Notes: generated by a model from the sequence alone, not told the origin. Counted from the first letter of the stretch, positions 8,988-18,458 are shown. The stretch: DNA of 64,000 nucleotides from Nannocystis pusilla (GCF_026626665.1 NZ_JAPNKE010000002.1:6859168-6923167); one strand, 5' to 3'. Program-made: numbers and translations.

Positions 8988-10397
8988 ATGCAGCCGCGAA
9001 TGCGCCGCGACGACACGACCCTCGAGCGCCAGCTCTGGCTCGCGGCGAACAAGCTCCGCCATCACCTCGACGCGGCCGCGTACAAGCACATCGTGCTCGG
9101 GCTCGTGTTCTTGCGCTGGGCCTCGAGCGGGTGGCCGGCGATCGCGGCCGCGAGCAGCAGCCCTGACCTGGGCGCGCGCCTCGACGCCGCGCTGCTGGCG
9201 ATCGAGCGCAGCGACCCGGCGCTGCAGGGCGTGCTCACCCCGAGGTACGAGCGCTCGGGCCTCGACCCCGCCTGTCTCAAGGAGCTGGTCGGCCTGGTCG
9301 GCAGCGTCGACATCGCCGGCGACCGCGACCTGCTCGGGCGGATCTACGAGTACTTCCTCGCCGAGTTCGCCAGCGCCGAGGGCCGCAAGGGCGGCCAGTT
9401 CTACACCCCGCGCGGCGTCGTCCAGCTGCTCGTCGCCATGCTCGCGCCGCGGTCCGGCCGGGTCTACGACCCGTGCTGCGGCAGCGGCGGCATGTTCGTG
9501 CACAGCGCCCACGCCGATATCTGTCTCTTCGGACAGGAGTCGAACCCGACCACCTGGCGCCTGGCGAAGATGAACCTCGCGCTGCGCGGCCTGCAGGGCG
9601 ACCTCGGTCCGGGCCCCGGCGACACCTTGCGCCGCGACCTCCACCCGAACCTGCGCGCCGAGTACATCCTCGCCAACCCGCCGTTCAACGCCAGCGCGTG
9701 GGGCGAGCCGGAGCCGAGAGATCCGCGCTGGCGCTACGGCCTGCCGCCGTCGCGCTGCGCCAACTTCGCGTGGGTCCAGCACGTCCTCCACCACCTCGCG
9801 CCGGGCGGCTCGGCCGGGGTCGTGCTCGCGTGCGGCAGCCTGAGCTCGCGCCGCTCGGGCGAGGGCGAGATTCGCCGCGCGATCGTCGAGTCCGACAAGC
9901 TCGACTGCGTGGTCGCCTTGCCGTCGCAGCTCTTCTACGCCACCTCGATCCCCGCGTGCCTGTGGATCTTCGCCGACGACAAGCGCGGCGGCGACGGCCG
10001 CGACCGCCGGGGCGAGGTCCTCTTCGTCGACGCGCGTCACCTCGGCACCATGATCACCCGCACCATGCGCGAGCTGTCGCGGGCCGACATCGCCACGATC
10101 GCCGGCACCTATCGCGCCTGGCGGAGCGAGTCGGACGTCGAGGCGTCCGCCGAGGCGACGACGCGGGCGGCCAGCGTCCCCGGCTTCTCGCGGGCCGTCG
10201 ACCTCGCCGAGATCGCGCGGCAGGAGTTCGTGCTGACGCCGGGGCGCTACGTCGGCGCCGCCGCCGAGCCGACGCCGGCCGAGCCGTACGCGGAGCGCAT
10301 GCGTCGGCTCGCCGAGACGCTCGACGCCCAGCTCGTCACCGCCGCGGAGCTCGACCGCAAGCTCCGCGACCTCGTCCGGGAGCTCGACCATGAATGA
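8988..10397 (+). CDS. hsdM: Type I restriction-modification DNA methyltransferase subunit
   Basis: 469 aa from ATG 8988 (ATG 9000 is an alternative). The N-terminal helical HsdM_N-like part is followed by an N6-adenine methyltransferase domain: the S-adenosylmethionine motif DPCCGSGG at about residues 160-167, the FYTPRGVV segment just before it, and the catalytic NPPF at about residues 230-233. It should modify an adenine in the sequence recognised by HsdS. The stop overlaps the hsdS start by 8 bp (ATGAATGA), suggesting translational coupling. No hsdR homologue is within the window on either side. Confidence 0.93.
   Translation: MQPRMRRDDTTLERQLWLAANKLRHHLDAAAYKHIVLGLVFLRWASSGWPAIAAASSSPDLGARLDAALLAIERSDPALQGVLTPRYERSGLDPACLKELVGLVGSVDIAGDRDLLGRIYEYFLAEFASAEGRKGGQFYTPRGVVQLLVAMLAPRSGRVYDPCCGSGGMFVHSAHADICLFGQESNPTTWRLAKMNLALRGLQGDLGPGPGDTLRRDLHPNLRAEYILANPPFNASAWGEPEPRDPRWRYGLPPSRCANFAWVQHVLHHLAPGGSAGVVLACGSLSSRRSGEGEIRRAIVESDKLDCVVALPSQLFYATSIPACLWIFADDKRGGDGRDRRGEVLFVDARHLGTMITRTMRELSRADIATIAGTYRAWRSESDVEASAEATTRAASVPGFSRAVDLAEIARQEFVLTPGRYVGAAAEPTPAEPYAERMRRLAETLDAQLVTAAELDRKLRDLVRELDHE
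9521..9536. repeat. Hairpin CTGTCTCTTCGGACAG inside hsdM
   Basis: Same palindromic core as the dispersed hairpins, here inside coding sequence (it encodes LFG in hsdM). It shows that the motif is not restricted to gene ends. Confidence 0.4.
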
Positions 10398-11676
10398 TCG
10401 GCGCACCACCCTCAGCCTCCTCCCCGGCGCCGCCGCGTTCGCGGGCCCGGCCGCGAACGAGCGGCGGCTCAGCACGCTCGGCGCGCTCGGGCGAATCATC
10501 ATCGGTGGCACCCCGCCCGCCGACGACCCGGCGCATTTCGGCGGCTCGATCCCCTTCATCACCCCGACCGACCTCGACGGCCGGCGCACCATCGACAGCG
10601 CCGCCCGCACGCTCACCGAGCTGGGCGCCCGCCTGGTCGGCGCCTCGCGAGTGCCCAACGGCAGCGTCCTTCTGACCTGCATCGGCGCCGATCTCGGCAA
10701 GACCGCCTGCGCCGGCGTCGACGCGGCCATCAATCAGCAGCTGGCCGCGCTCGTGGTCGACCCGCCCAATTGTCCGCGCTATGTTTATTACGATCTGCGG
10801 TCGCGTCAGCGCGAGCTGCGGTCGGCCGCCGGCGGATCGGCCCAGCCGCTCCTCACCAAGTCGGGGCTGGTGCGGATCCCGATCGTCTTGCCGCCGCCGC
10901 GCCGGCAGCAGGCGATCGTCGAGGCGCTCGGCGCCCTCGACGACAAGGTCGAGCTCAACCACCGGCTGTGCGACACGCTGGCCGAGATCGCGGGCGCCCG
11001 CTTCCGCGCGCAATTCGTCGACGTGTCCCCGCCGAGCGACTGGAAGCGGGTCCGTCTCGGCGAGCTGCTCGACCTCGACAAGGGCCTGTCGTACCGCGGC
11101 GAGCTGCTCGGTGACAGCGGCATGCGCTTGCTCGGCCTCGGTGACTTCGGCGCGCGGCCCGAGCTCGACGTCGACGATTTCCCGCGGCGCTACGCCGGTC
11201 GTCACCAGCCGCGGCACATGATCGTCCCCGGCGATCTGCTGATCGCCAACACCGACCTCACCCAGCGCCGCGAGCTGCTCGGTGCGCCGCTGCGGGTCCC
11301 GGACCTGGGCGAAAGTCCGATGCTGTTCTCCCACCACGCCTTCGCGGTGCGGTTTTTGCCCGGGCGCGAGTGCTGGCGCGAGTTCGTCTACTTCGCCCTG
11401 CAGCAGCCCGAGTTCCGCGCGCGCGCGGCCGGGTTCGCGGCCGGCACCACCGTGTTGTCGCTGCCGCGCGACGCCGTGCTCGACCACGTGATCGCCCTCC
11501 CGCCGGAGCGGCTGCGGCTCGCCTTCATCGAGGTGACGCGCCCGCTGCTGGCGCGCATCGACCACGCCCGTCAGGAGTCGCGCGCGCTGGTCGAGCTGCG
11601 CGATCACCTGCTCCCGGGCCTGGTGTCCGGCACCCTCGCGCCGCCGCGCGTTGGCGGCCCGCGGGCCGTCCCCTAA
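10390..11676 (+). CDS. hsdS: Type I restriction-modification specificity subunit
   Basis: 428 aa, ATG 10390. It has the usual two-fold layout: a first target-recognition domain, a conserved helical spacer (RRQQAIVEALGALDDKVE), a second target-recognition domain beginning DWKRVRLGELLDLDKG, and a C-terminal helix with LVELRDHLLPGLVSG. The paired helices form the spacer that sets the distance between the two half-sites. It is translationally coupled to hsdM. With no adjacent hsdR the pair could be a methylation-only system, or the restriction gene may lie elsewhere. Confidence 0.92.
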   Translation: MNDRRTTLSLLPGAAAFAGPAANERRLSTLGALGRIIIGGTPPADDPAHFGGSIPFITPTDLDGRRTIDSAARTLTELGARLVGASRVPNGSVLLTCIGADLGKTACAGVDAAINQQLAALVVDPPNCPRYVYYDLRSRQRELRSAAGGSAQPLLTKSGLVRIPIVLPPPRRQQAIVEALGALDDKVELNHRLCDTLAEIAGARFRAQFVDVSPPSDWKRVRLGELLDLDKGLSYRGELLGDSGMRLLGLGDFGARPELDVDDFPRRYAGRHQPRHMIVPGDLLIANTDLTQRRELLGAPLRVPDLGESPMLFSHHAFAVRFLPGRECWREFVYFALQQPEFRARAAGFAAGTTVLSLPRDAVLDHVIALPPERLRLAFIEVTRPLLARIDHARQESRALVELRDHLLPGLVSGTLAPPRVGGPRAVP

Positions 11677-11685
11677 GCTCGGTGG

Positions 11686-11787
11686 ATGAACGATCGCAAG
11701 CAGACAATCAAGGTCCGTAGCAACCTCAAGGCCGGGGACGTGTACATGCAGTATCCCAAGGGCAGCAATGGCGGCGGCGCCAATTGA
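11686..11787 (+). CDS. 33-residue peptide gene after hsdS
   Basis: ATG 11686 lies 9 nt after the hsdS stop, with ggtgg just upstream as a weak ribosome site. The peptide begins MNDRKQTIKVRSNLKAGD, contains YMQYPKG, and ends in a Gly-rich GGGAN tail. The charged head with a K-V-R-S-N-x-K-A-G pattern and the small-residue tail resemble leader/core layouts of ribosomally made, modified peptides, but no modifying enzyme is adjacent. It may be a real small protein or a chance ORF. Codon use is GC-rich but noticeably less extreme than that of its neighbours. Confidence 0.45.
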   Translation: MNDRKQTIKVRSNLKAGDVYMQYPKGSNGGGAN

Positions 11788-11820
11788 CGACAGGGTGATT
11801 CGTCCATGGCGTGCGCTCGG

Positions 11821-11920
11821 CGGCGAATCGGTCGCCGGCTCGCGCCGCAGAATCTGACACAACCGCCGCGAGCGATGCCGGCGGCGATTCCCTCACCGGC
11901 CGCGCGGCAGAATCTGACAC
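11821..11920. repeat. Two degenerate ~60-bp direct repeats
   Basis: Units at 11821-11860 and 11882-11920 share the exact 14-mer GCAGAATCTGACAC, with 60-bp periodicity and a similar CGGCGA...CCGGC lead-in. The rest of the 11788-12284 gap shows no gene. A remnant of a repetitive or regulatory element is possible; origin unknown. Confidence 0.55.
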
Positions 11921-12284
11921 TGTCGGCGGTCCGCGCGGCGGTCCCGCGCGACCGCCCGTCGCGCGCGCGAACCTCGGTTCGTAGGTGGCGAACCGACGGA
12001 TTGCCCTTCGTCTGTGACGTCCGTGCCTCGCGCGTCACGTCCTCCTGGCGGCGTGCGACCCGCGTCACGCCTGCGTCGTCGCGGCCGCGGCCGCTGCAGC
12101 CACTGAATGAGGAAGGCGCCGCGGCGCGGTCGAGCGCGCCCCCGCAGGAGGGCGCCGACGCCGGCCGCCGACCGCCCGAATCGGTCGCCGCCAGCCCACT
12201 GCGGCGAGCGTCTGCGAGGGGCCCGGCGACCTCTCGGGCGCGGCTTGCGACTCGGCGTACCTTGAGCTGCGGAGCCTGACTGTC

Positions 12285-14000
12285 ATGTCTCGAGCGCGAA
12301 CGATCGCCGTCATGGCCCTGTGCGCCTGCGGCCGGCAGGTCGGCGACCCGGCGTCCGTACCGCCGGGCGGCGGCTCGCCGCTGGCGGCCCGGGGCGGCGC
12401 GGGCGACCCCGGGGGCGGCGAGTCGTGGACCTTGAAGTCGCTGGCGCGCGGCGCCGTGCTGTTCGACGACCTCGGCGAACACAGGCGGCCGGTCACCACG
12501 CAATCGCCACAGGCGCAGGCCTTCTTCGACCAGGGCCTGAACCTCCTCTATGGATTCAACCACGACGAGGCCGCGCGCTCGTTCGCCCGCGCGGTCGAGC
12601 TCGACCCGAGCTGCGCGATGTGTCTGTGGGGAGTCGCCTACGCCCTGGGCCCCAATTACAACATCCCGATGCTGCCCGACCGGGCCCACGCCGCCTGGGA
12701 CGCGGTCACGCGGGCGCAGGAGCACGCGCAATACGGTCAGCCGGTGGAGGTCGCCCTGGTGGCCGCCCTGGCGCGGCGGTTCAAGGGCTCGGAGTACGCG
12801 CCGCCGCCCGAGATGGAGGCCTATAACCGGATCTACGCCGCCGAGATGCGCGACGTCGCCAGGCGCTTCCCGGACGACCTCGACGTCCAGGTCCTGTTCG
12901 CCGAGGCGCTGATGAACGTCAACCCGTGGCGGCTGTGGAGCGACGACGGGGTCGCTGCGCCGGGCACGCTGGAGATCGTCGACACCCTCGAATCGGTGCT
13001 CGCGCGCGACGAATCGCACCCTGGCGCCAATCATTTCTACATCCACGCCGTCGAGGCCTCGCCGCGGCCGGAGCGGGCCATCGCGGCCGCCGACCGGCTG
13101 CCGGCGCTGATGCCGGGCGCCGGTCACATGGTCCACATGCCGGCCCACGTCTATCAGCGGGTCGGCCGCTACGGCGACGCCGCCGAGGCCAACCGGCGCG
13201 CGATCCAGGTCGACGCCCGCTACCTGGCCCGCGTCGAGCCGATCGGCTATTATCCGCTCTACCTCGCCCACAATACGGCTTCCTCGCCTATGCCACCTCG
13301 ATGCAGGGGCGCAGCGCCGAGTCGCTCGAGGCCGCGCGCAAGTCGGCCGAGCACATGCCGCGCGACATCGTGTGCGGCATGCCGGGCATGGACTTCTTTC
13401 TGTCCGAGCCGCTGCTGGTGATGGTCCGCTTCGGCCGGTGGGACGAGGTGTTCGGCGCCTCCAAGCCCGATCCGAAGTACCGGACGCTGGTCGCCTTGTG
13501 GCACCACGCGCGGGGCATGGCGCTGGCAGCGACCGACGAGATCGAGGGCGCCTACGCCGAGGCGATGCAGATCCGCGACATCATGCGCCAGCTGCCCGAG
13601 GATCAGCTCGCGGGCCTCAATCAGGGCAGGCGGGTGCTGCAGCTCGCGGCCGACATCGTCGAGGCGCGGGCCGCCCAGGCGGAGCGCTCGCCGGAGACGG
13701 TCGCGCGGTGGGAGCGGGCCGTCGCGCTCGCCGACACCCTCGCCTACAACGAGCCCGCCGATTGGTTCTATCCGGTCCGTCACTACCTCGGCGCCGCCCT
13801 CCTCGACGCCGGGCGCGCGCGAGGCCGAGGCCGTCTACCGCGCCGACCTGGCGAGAAACCCCAACAACGGCTGGTCCTACTTCGGCCTGTGGAAGTCGCT
13901 GGCGGCGCAAAAGAAGAAGTCGGCCGCGCGGAAGGCCGAGCGGGACTACCTCGACGCGTGGGCGTTCGCCGACTTCGAGCTCGAGCGGACCGCTTTCTGA
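12285..14000 (+). CDS. TPR-repeat lipoprotein (two frameshifts)
   Basis: Signal peptide with lipobox A-L-C-A-C (residues 11-15), then a long helical protein of TPR type. QAQAFFDQGLNLLYGFNHDEAARSFARAVELDP is a typical first repeat (residues about 70-105), and HMPAHVYQRVGRY and DYLDAW-like helices follow. Two indels interrupt it. One is at about 13271, where a single T restores the AHNYGFLAYA reading. The other is in the GC run at about 13808-13815. The final segment ends at TGA 13998-14000. The reconstructed length is about 571 aa. It is probably a scaffold protein in the periplasm; no enzyme domain is seen. Confidence 0.75.
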
Positions 14001-14169
14001 TCGCAGGTCGGCAATCGTCATACCTCGCCCCGGGGCGGAACCGCGCCGGCAATGCGGCGCGGCAATGGACGAATGGGCCGCTGACCACAATGGAGTCATT
14101 CGCGGACACACGGGCGGCGGCCGATTCGCTGCAGGGCCTGGACGGCCTCGTCTGGCCGATCGGACAGCA

Positions 14170-14198
14170 GCGGACACATGCTCGCCGCAGGTGTCCGC
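14170..14198. repeat. Inverted repeat GCGGACAC-N13-GTGTCCGC
   Basis: A perfect 8-bp inverted repeat with a 13-nt spacer in the 270-bp gap before the winged-helix gene; a further copy of GCGGACACA lies about 70 bp upstream. Possible binding site or hairpin. Confidence 0.4.
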
Positions 14199-14245
14199 CG
14201 ACGGCCATCGGCATCACTGTCTCGTACGATTGCGATGGATGTTTC

Positions 14246-14260
14246 TACACGGATCGTGTA
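14246..14260. promoter_or_regulatory. Inverted repeat TACACG-GAT-CGTGTA
   Basis: A perfect 6-bp dyad with a 3-bp spacer, ending 10 nt before the GTG start of the winged-helix protein, in a locally AT-richer stretch. The position suits an operator, perhaps for autoregulation (inference). Confidence 0.5.
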
Positions 14261-14270
14261 ACCTCGGAGT

Positions 14271-15071
14271 GTGACCACGTTCGAGCAGATTCAACGCCAG
14301 CTCTGGGACTCCCTGATGGACCACGAGCGTCGGGTGTTCTTGCAGCTCATTCAGGACGAACTACCCAGTCTCACCTTGCGCGAGCTCGGCGAGATCCTCA
14401 CCAGCCCCGCCGCACGCAGCGTCGGCACCCTCCCGGTGTCTTCCCTGCTCGGCGGCACCGCGGCCCCGGAGGTCACCCGGCCCGCCGCCGCCAAGAGCCC
14501 GCGCCGCGCCGCCGGGCGTGTCGTCGACAAGTCCGTCGATTCGCCGCAGGAGCCCCGCCCGCGATTGCGGCCGGTCTCTGCTCCGCAATCGCCGGTCTCC
14601 GCCGGCGACCTCGCCGAGGCCCAGGCCGCCGCCGACGCCGCCGCCCGGGCCCTCGAGGCGCCCGCGCCCGCGCTCGCGGTCCGCCCCGAGCCGGCGGCCG
14701 CCAATCAGACGCCCAGGGTGGCGCGCAGCGAGGCCCCGCAGCGGCGCCCGCGGCCCGAGCCGGCCCAGCTCGAGATCGCACCGGTCTCCGATCGCAGCAA
14801 TGTCGACGTCGTGCGCAGCGCCATGTCTCGCACGCTCGCCCAGCACAATCGCTTCGATCCCGACACCCTGGTCATGAACGCCCTGCGCACCACCAGCGAG
14901 CCGATCCGGGCCAAGGACCTGCGCCCGCGCGTCGGCCTGCAGCCCGACGATCTGCGGGCCGTGCTCAATCGCCTGGTCAAGGCCGGCGCCATCCGCCGCG
15001 AGGGCGAGGGCCCCGACACCGTCTATCAGGTCTTCACCGCCTCCGCCGAGGCGGCCGCCCCGCTGGCCTAG
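14271..15071 (+). CDS. Protein with C-terminal winged-helix-like domain
   Basis: 266 aa, GTG at 14271. Residues 1-50 are helical (TFEQIQRQLWDSLMDHERRVFLQL...LRELGEIL). Residues 60-170 are a Pro/Ala/Arg-rich disordered linker. Residues about 190-255 form a compact domain (VMNALRTTSEPIRAKDLRPRVG...VLNRLVKAGAIRREGEG) with the pattern of a winged helix: helix, turn, recognition helix and a beta wing. DNA binding is likely, as in regulators that control their own promoter; the dyad at 14246-14260 is a candidate site. The family is not recognised. Confidence 0.6.
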   Translation: MTTFEQIQRQLWDSLMDHERRVFLQLIQDELPSLTLRELGEILTSPAARSVGTLPVSSLLGGTAAPEVTRPAAAKSPRRAAGRVVDKSVDSPQEPRPRLRPVSAPQSPVSAGDLAEAQAAADAAARALEAPAPALAVRPEPAAANQTPRVARSEAPQRRPRPEPAQLEIAPVSDRSNVDVVRSAMSRTLAQHNRFDPDTLVMNALRTTSEPIRAKDLRPRVGLQPDDLRAVLNRLVKAGAIRREGEGPDTVYQVFTASAEAAAPLA

Positions 15072-15314
15072 CAGTTCCCCTCGCGGCTCCCTCGCCGCGA
15101 ATAGACACCGCCGCGCGACGCGGAGAGTACAAAGCTCGAACAAACCCTGTCACGGCCCGTCCGTCGTCCCCAGCACCCAGTCGCGGCCGACGTGCCTCGC
15201 ACGATTCGCCGCTCGGTAGATTCCCCGCCGTATCAGCACCTGCCTCTCGAGACATCCGTCGATTCGCGGCCCCCGCGCGCTGTCCGGCCCCCGCGCCGCC
15301 TGTTACGCTGAGGC

Positions 15315-17071
15315 ATGCGCCCCCAGGTCCTCCGCGGCGGCCTCGTGTTCGACGGCCTCGGCAACCCGGCCCGCGAGCTCGACGTATTGGTCGATGCCGG
15401 CGCGATCGCGGCCCTTCTGCCACCGGGCTCGACCGTGGGTGAAACCGTCGAACCGGTCGACGTCCGCGGCTGCTGGGTCACCCCCGGCTTCCTCGACATC
15501 CACACCCATTACGACGCCGAGCTCGAGCTATGGCCAGCACTCGGCGAATCCGTGCGCCACGGCGTCACGACCGTATTCCTCGGCAGCTGCGGATTGAGCC
15601 TGGCGGTCGGCGAGCCGGACGAGCTGGCCGACATGTTCTGTCGGGTCGAGGGGATCCCCCGCGCCTGCGTCGCGCCGATGCTTGCGCGCGTGAAAGACTG
15701 GGACGGGCCGGCCAGCTATTTGCAGCACCTGGAGCGGCTGCCGCTCGGGCCGCACGTCGCCGCATTGCTCGGCCACTCGGCGATCCGCGCGGCCGCGATG
15801 GGCCTCGGCCGCAGCCTCGACGCGCGCGCCGCCCCGCGCCCCGACGAGCTCGCGCGCATGAAGGCGCTGCTGCACGAGGCCCTCGACGCCGGCTTCCTCG
15901 GCCTGTCGATCAACACTTTGCCGTGGGACAAGATGGACGGCCAGCAATTCCGCAGCCGCCCGACGCCCTCGGTGTTCGCCTCTTGGTCGGAGTACCGGGC
16001 CCTCGCCGCGGTCCTGCGGGCCCGCGGCCGCGTCCTCCAGGGCGTGCCCGACGTGTCGACCAAGCTCAACGTATTGCTGTTCGCCGCCCTCAGCACCGGC
16101 ATCGCCCGCGCCGCCCTCAAGACCACCCTCATCGCCATGATGGACGCCCCGCCCGCCCGCGGCGTCCACCGCGTCGCCGGCGTATTGACGCGACTCGTCA
16201 ATCACCTGCTCGGCGGCGACCTGCGGTTTCAGGCCCTGCCCAATCCGTTCGACATGTGGGTCGACGGCATCGAGGTCCCGGTGTTCGAGGAATTCGGCGC
16301 CGGCACCGAGGCGCTCCACCTCGAGGAGCCCGGGGCCCGCGCCGCCCTCCTGCGCGATCCCGCGTATCGCCGGCGGTTCCGCCGCCAGTGGCGCGATCGC
16401 CTGCGCGGCCGCGCCTACCACCGCGACCTCCGGCGCACGCAGATCCTCGCATGTCCTGAAGACCAGCTCGTCGGCAAGTCGTTCGCCGAGGTCGCCGCGG
16501 CGCGCAGGAGCGACCCGATCGACACCCTCCTCGACCTCGTCGCCGAGCACGGCACCGCCCTGCGCTGGCAGACGATCGTCGCCAACGACCGCCCCGACCG
16601 GCTCGAGTGGATCGTCCGCCACCCCTACGCCCAGATCGGCTTCTCCGACGCCGGCGCGCACCTGCGCAACATGGCCTATTACAACTTCCCGCTGCGCCTG
16701 TTGCGAATGGTGCGGGCCGCGGCGCGCGCGGCCGTCCGATCATGAGCCCCGAGCGCGCGGTCCACCGCGTCACCGGCGAGCTCGCGCAATGGTTCGGCCT
16801 CGACGCCGGCCGGCTCGCCCCCGGCGCCCGCGCCGACCTCGTCGTCGTCGACCCGGAGGCCCTCGACGACCGCCTCGACGCCCTCCACGAGCAGCCGGTC
16901 GCCCCGCCCGCCGCCGCCGGCCCGTTCAGCGAGCTGCGCCGCCTGGTGCGCCGCAACGACGCCGCCGTCCGCCGCGTCCTCGTCGCCGGCCGCACGGCCT
17001 GGCACGACGGCGCGCTCGCGCCCGAGCTCGGCCGCGAGCGCTTCGGCACCGTCCTCCGCCCCGGCGCCTGA
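15315..17071 (+). CDS. N-acyl-D-amino-acid deacylase family amidohydrolase (one frameshift)
   Basis: Metal-dependent hydrolase of the D-aminoacylase branch. Near residue 60 the metal-binding motif FLDIHTHYDAE is seen, with GFSDAGAHLRNM near residue 445 supplying the conserved Asp, and a C-terminal composite beta domain (LAPGARADLVVVDPE). The frame breaks within the GC-rich run at about 16715-16735; joining the two frames gives about 585 aa, normal for the family. Expected reaction: hydrolysis of N-acyl-D-amino acids or related amides. A hairpin begins 3 nt after the stop, and a degenerate copy of the gene's last ~100 bp follows. Confidence 0.82.
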
Positions 17072-17074
17072 GGA

Positions 17075-17092
17075 CATGTCCTTCGGGACATG
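17075..17092. terminator. Hairpin CATGTCC-TTCG-GGACATG
   Basis: A 7-bp stem with a cTTCGg tetraloop, 3 nt after the deacylase stop. UUCG tetraloops are exceptionally stable in RNA; a terminator or 3'-end stabiliser is likely. Confidence 0.65.
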
Positions 17093-17202
17093 GAGACCAT
17101 CCCGCTTCGCCGCGCGAGGTTCGCCGGCCGCGCGGCCTGACGGATGGCCCGCCCGCCCCTGAGCTCGGCCGCGAGCGCTTCGGCTCCGCCCCGGCGCCTG
17201 AT

Positions 17203-17224
17203 GACATGTCCTTCGGGACATGTC
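17203..17224. terminator. Hairpin GACATGTCC-TTCG-GGACATGTC
   Basis: The longest perfect TTCG member (9-bp stem), in the noncoding duplicate of the deacylase 3' end and 64 nt beyond the stop of the minus-strand Kazal lipoprotein. Confidence 0.6.
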
Positions 17225-17270
17225 CTCAGTCATCCGTGCCGCGGGCGAGGTTCACCGACCAGCCCTTCAC

Positions 17271-17286
17271 CTGTCCCTTCGGACAG
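17271..17286. terminator. Hairpin CTGTCC-CTTC-GGACAG
   Basis: A 6-bp stem immediately (1 nt) after the stop codon of the minus-strand Kazal lipoprotein gene. Confidence 0.55.
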
Positions 17287-17287
17287 C

Positions 17288-18262
17288 TCAATTCTTCTCG
17301 CACTCGCCCGGGTTCGCGAGCCCGACCCCGGCCGACAGACGCGCGCAGTCGTTGCCGTAGGTCTTGCTGTCGCAGCCGCACACGGGGTTGTAGTCGAACG
17401 TGCACGCCTCGGGCTTGGCGCGGCAGGTCCCGCCGATGTCGGCGCCGCCGCACTGGCTCGGATCGCAGAACTGGCCCTCGCCGCACGAGAGCCCGCGGAT
17501 CCCGCCGCACTCCGGATTGGGGGCAGCGGCCGGCGTGCCCGCGCGCGTGTACAGCTCGCTGGTCACCAGCGCCGGCTTCGTCCCGTTGGGCCCCGTCACC
17601 TCCGAGGACGTGGCGGCGACGAGGACGCCCTCGGGCGTCTCGTACATCACCTGGCGGACGGCGTCCTGGACCTCCTGCGACGCCCCGCTGGCCGCGAAGT
17701 CGACGCCCGAGACCATCATGTCCCAGCCGGTGTTGAGGCGGAACGCGTGCGCCATCGGGCACGGCATCGCCGAGCACTTGGCATGGATCCCGCGCAGCCG
17801 ATAAAAGTCCCCGTTCGGCTTGGTGCCGACACGCCCGGCCCAGCCCTCGCTGACCTGCAGCACGCCGACGTCGGCGAAGTTCGGATCGGCCTCGCGCCCG
17901 ATCGTCCCGCGGACCAGCGCGTGCCCCTCCGCGAACGCGGCGAGGAACGTGTTCTGGCTGTTCGCGTCGAGCTTCAGCGCCGCCAGATCGACGGTGCCGA
18001 CATAGCACTCCTTGTCCGCCTTGCCGTCGGCGCAGGTGGTGGTGCCCTGATTGACGCGCTGGACGTAGAAGCCGCCGCAGGCCGGCGCCGCGCACTTGCG
18101 GACGTCGCGACGGGTCACCACGTAGAACGTCTCCTGCTCGGGATCGCTGGGCCCGCTCTGGTCGTGGTCCTCCTCCGGATTCTTCGGGGCGGGACCGTCG
18201 CAAGCGGGGAAGAGCGACAAAACAGCGGCACAGGCCAACAAGACAGACGATGAATGGCGCAT
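17288..18262 (-). CDS. DUF6748-type lipoprotein with Kazal domain (paralogue 1)
   Basis: 324 aa from ATG 18262, chosen because it starts a good lipoprotein signal (lipobox L-F-P-A-C at about residues 17-21). The frame is open further upstream without a signal. The body (TFYVVTRRDVRKCAAPACGG to about residue 230) matches the myxobacterial DUF6748-like domain. The C-terminus has CGEGQFC and a Kazal-type serine protease inhibitor signature, VCGCDSKTYGNDC, with its Cys ladder. Probably a surface protein that binds or inhibits proteases. The same architecture is repeated in the next gene. Confidence 0.8.
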   Translation of the reverse strand: MRHSSSVLLACAAVLSLFPACDGPAPKNPEEDHDQSGPSDPEQETFYVVTRRDVRKCAAPACGGFYVQRVNQGTTTCADGKADKECYVGTVDLAALKLDANSQNTFLAAFAEGHALVRGTIGREADPNFADVGVLQVSEGWAGRVGTKPNGDFYRLRGIHAKCSAMPCPMAHAFRLNTGWDMMVSGVDFAASGASQEVQDAVRQVMYETPEGVLVAATSSEVTGPNGTKPALVTSELYTRAGTPAAAPNPECGGIRGLSCGEGQFCDPSQCGGADIGGTCRAKPEACTFDYNPVCGCDSKTYGNDCARLSAGVGLANPGECEKN

Positions 18263-18430
18263 GGTGATGAAGGGCCTCGGCGGAGGCGCGGGAGTTCTAT
18301 GCCAAGACCCCCGTGATGCAATAGCCCCGGCGCCGCGACCGCTCGTGACGTAACGAGGCATCGACTCCGCGATCCATCGCCCACCTTGCGACGCCCGACC
18401 CACAAGTCGGTGCTACGGGCCCATGGCCGC

Positions 18431-18458
18431 CGTGACATGTCCTCCCAAACATGTCACG
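18431..18458. terminator. Perfect 10-bp hairpin CGTGACATGT/ACATGTCACG
   Basis: The stem is separated by an 8-nt loop and followed 5 nt later on the + strand by TTTTTT, the only family member here with a real T tract. Read on + it looks like an intrinsic terminator, although no + gene ends here. Confidence 0.6.

Larger units (their letters stand above)
16985..17225. repeat. Degenerate tandem duplication of a gene 3' end with its hairpin
   Basis: The last ~90 nt of the deacylase gene plus the following hairpin (16985-17093) recur, with indels, at 17123-17225. Both copies keep gccggccgc, gagctcggccgcgagcgctt, ccccggcgcctga and the hairpin. The second copy is noncoding and its hairpin is longer (9 bp). 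Confidence 0.8.

Noticed and set aside
15072..15314. Possible small gene before the deacylase
   Set aside because: No start with ribosome site, no motif, and frames are Arg/Pro-rich as expected for noncoding GC-rich DNA.
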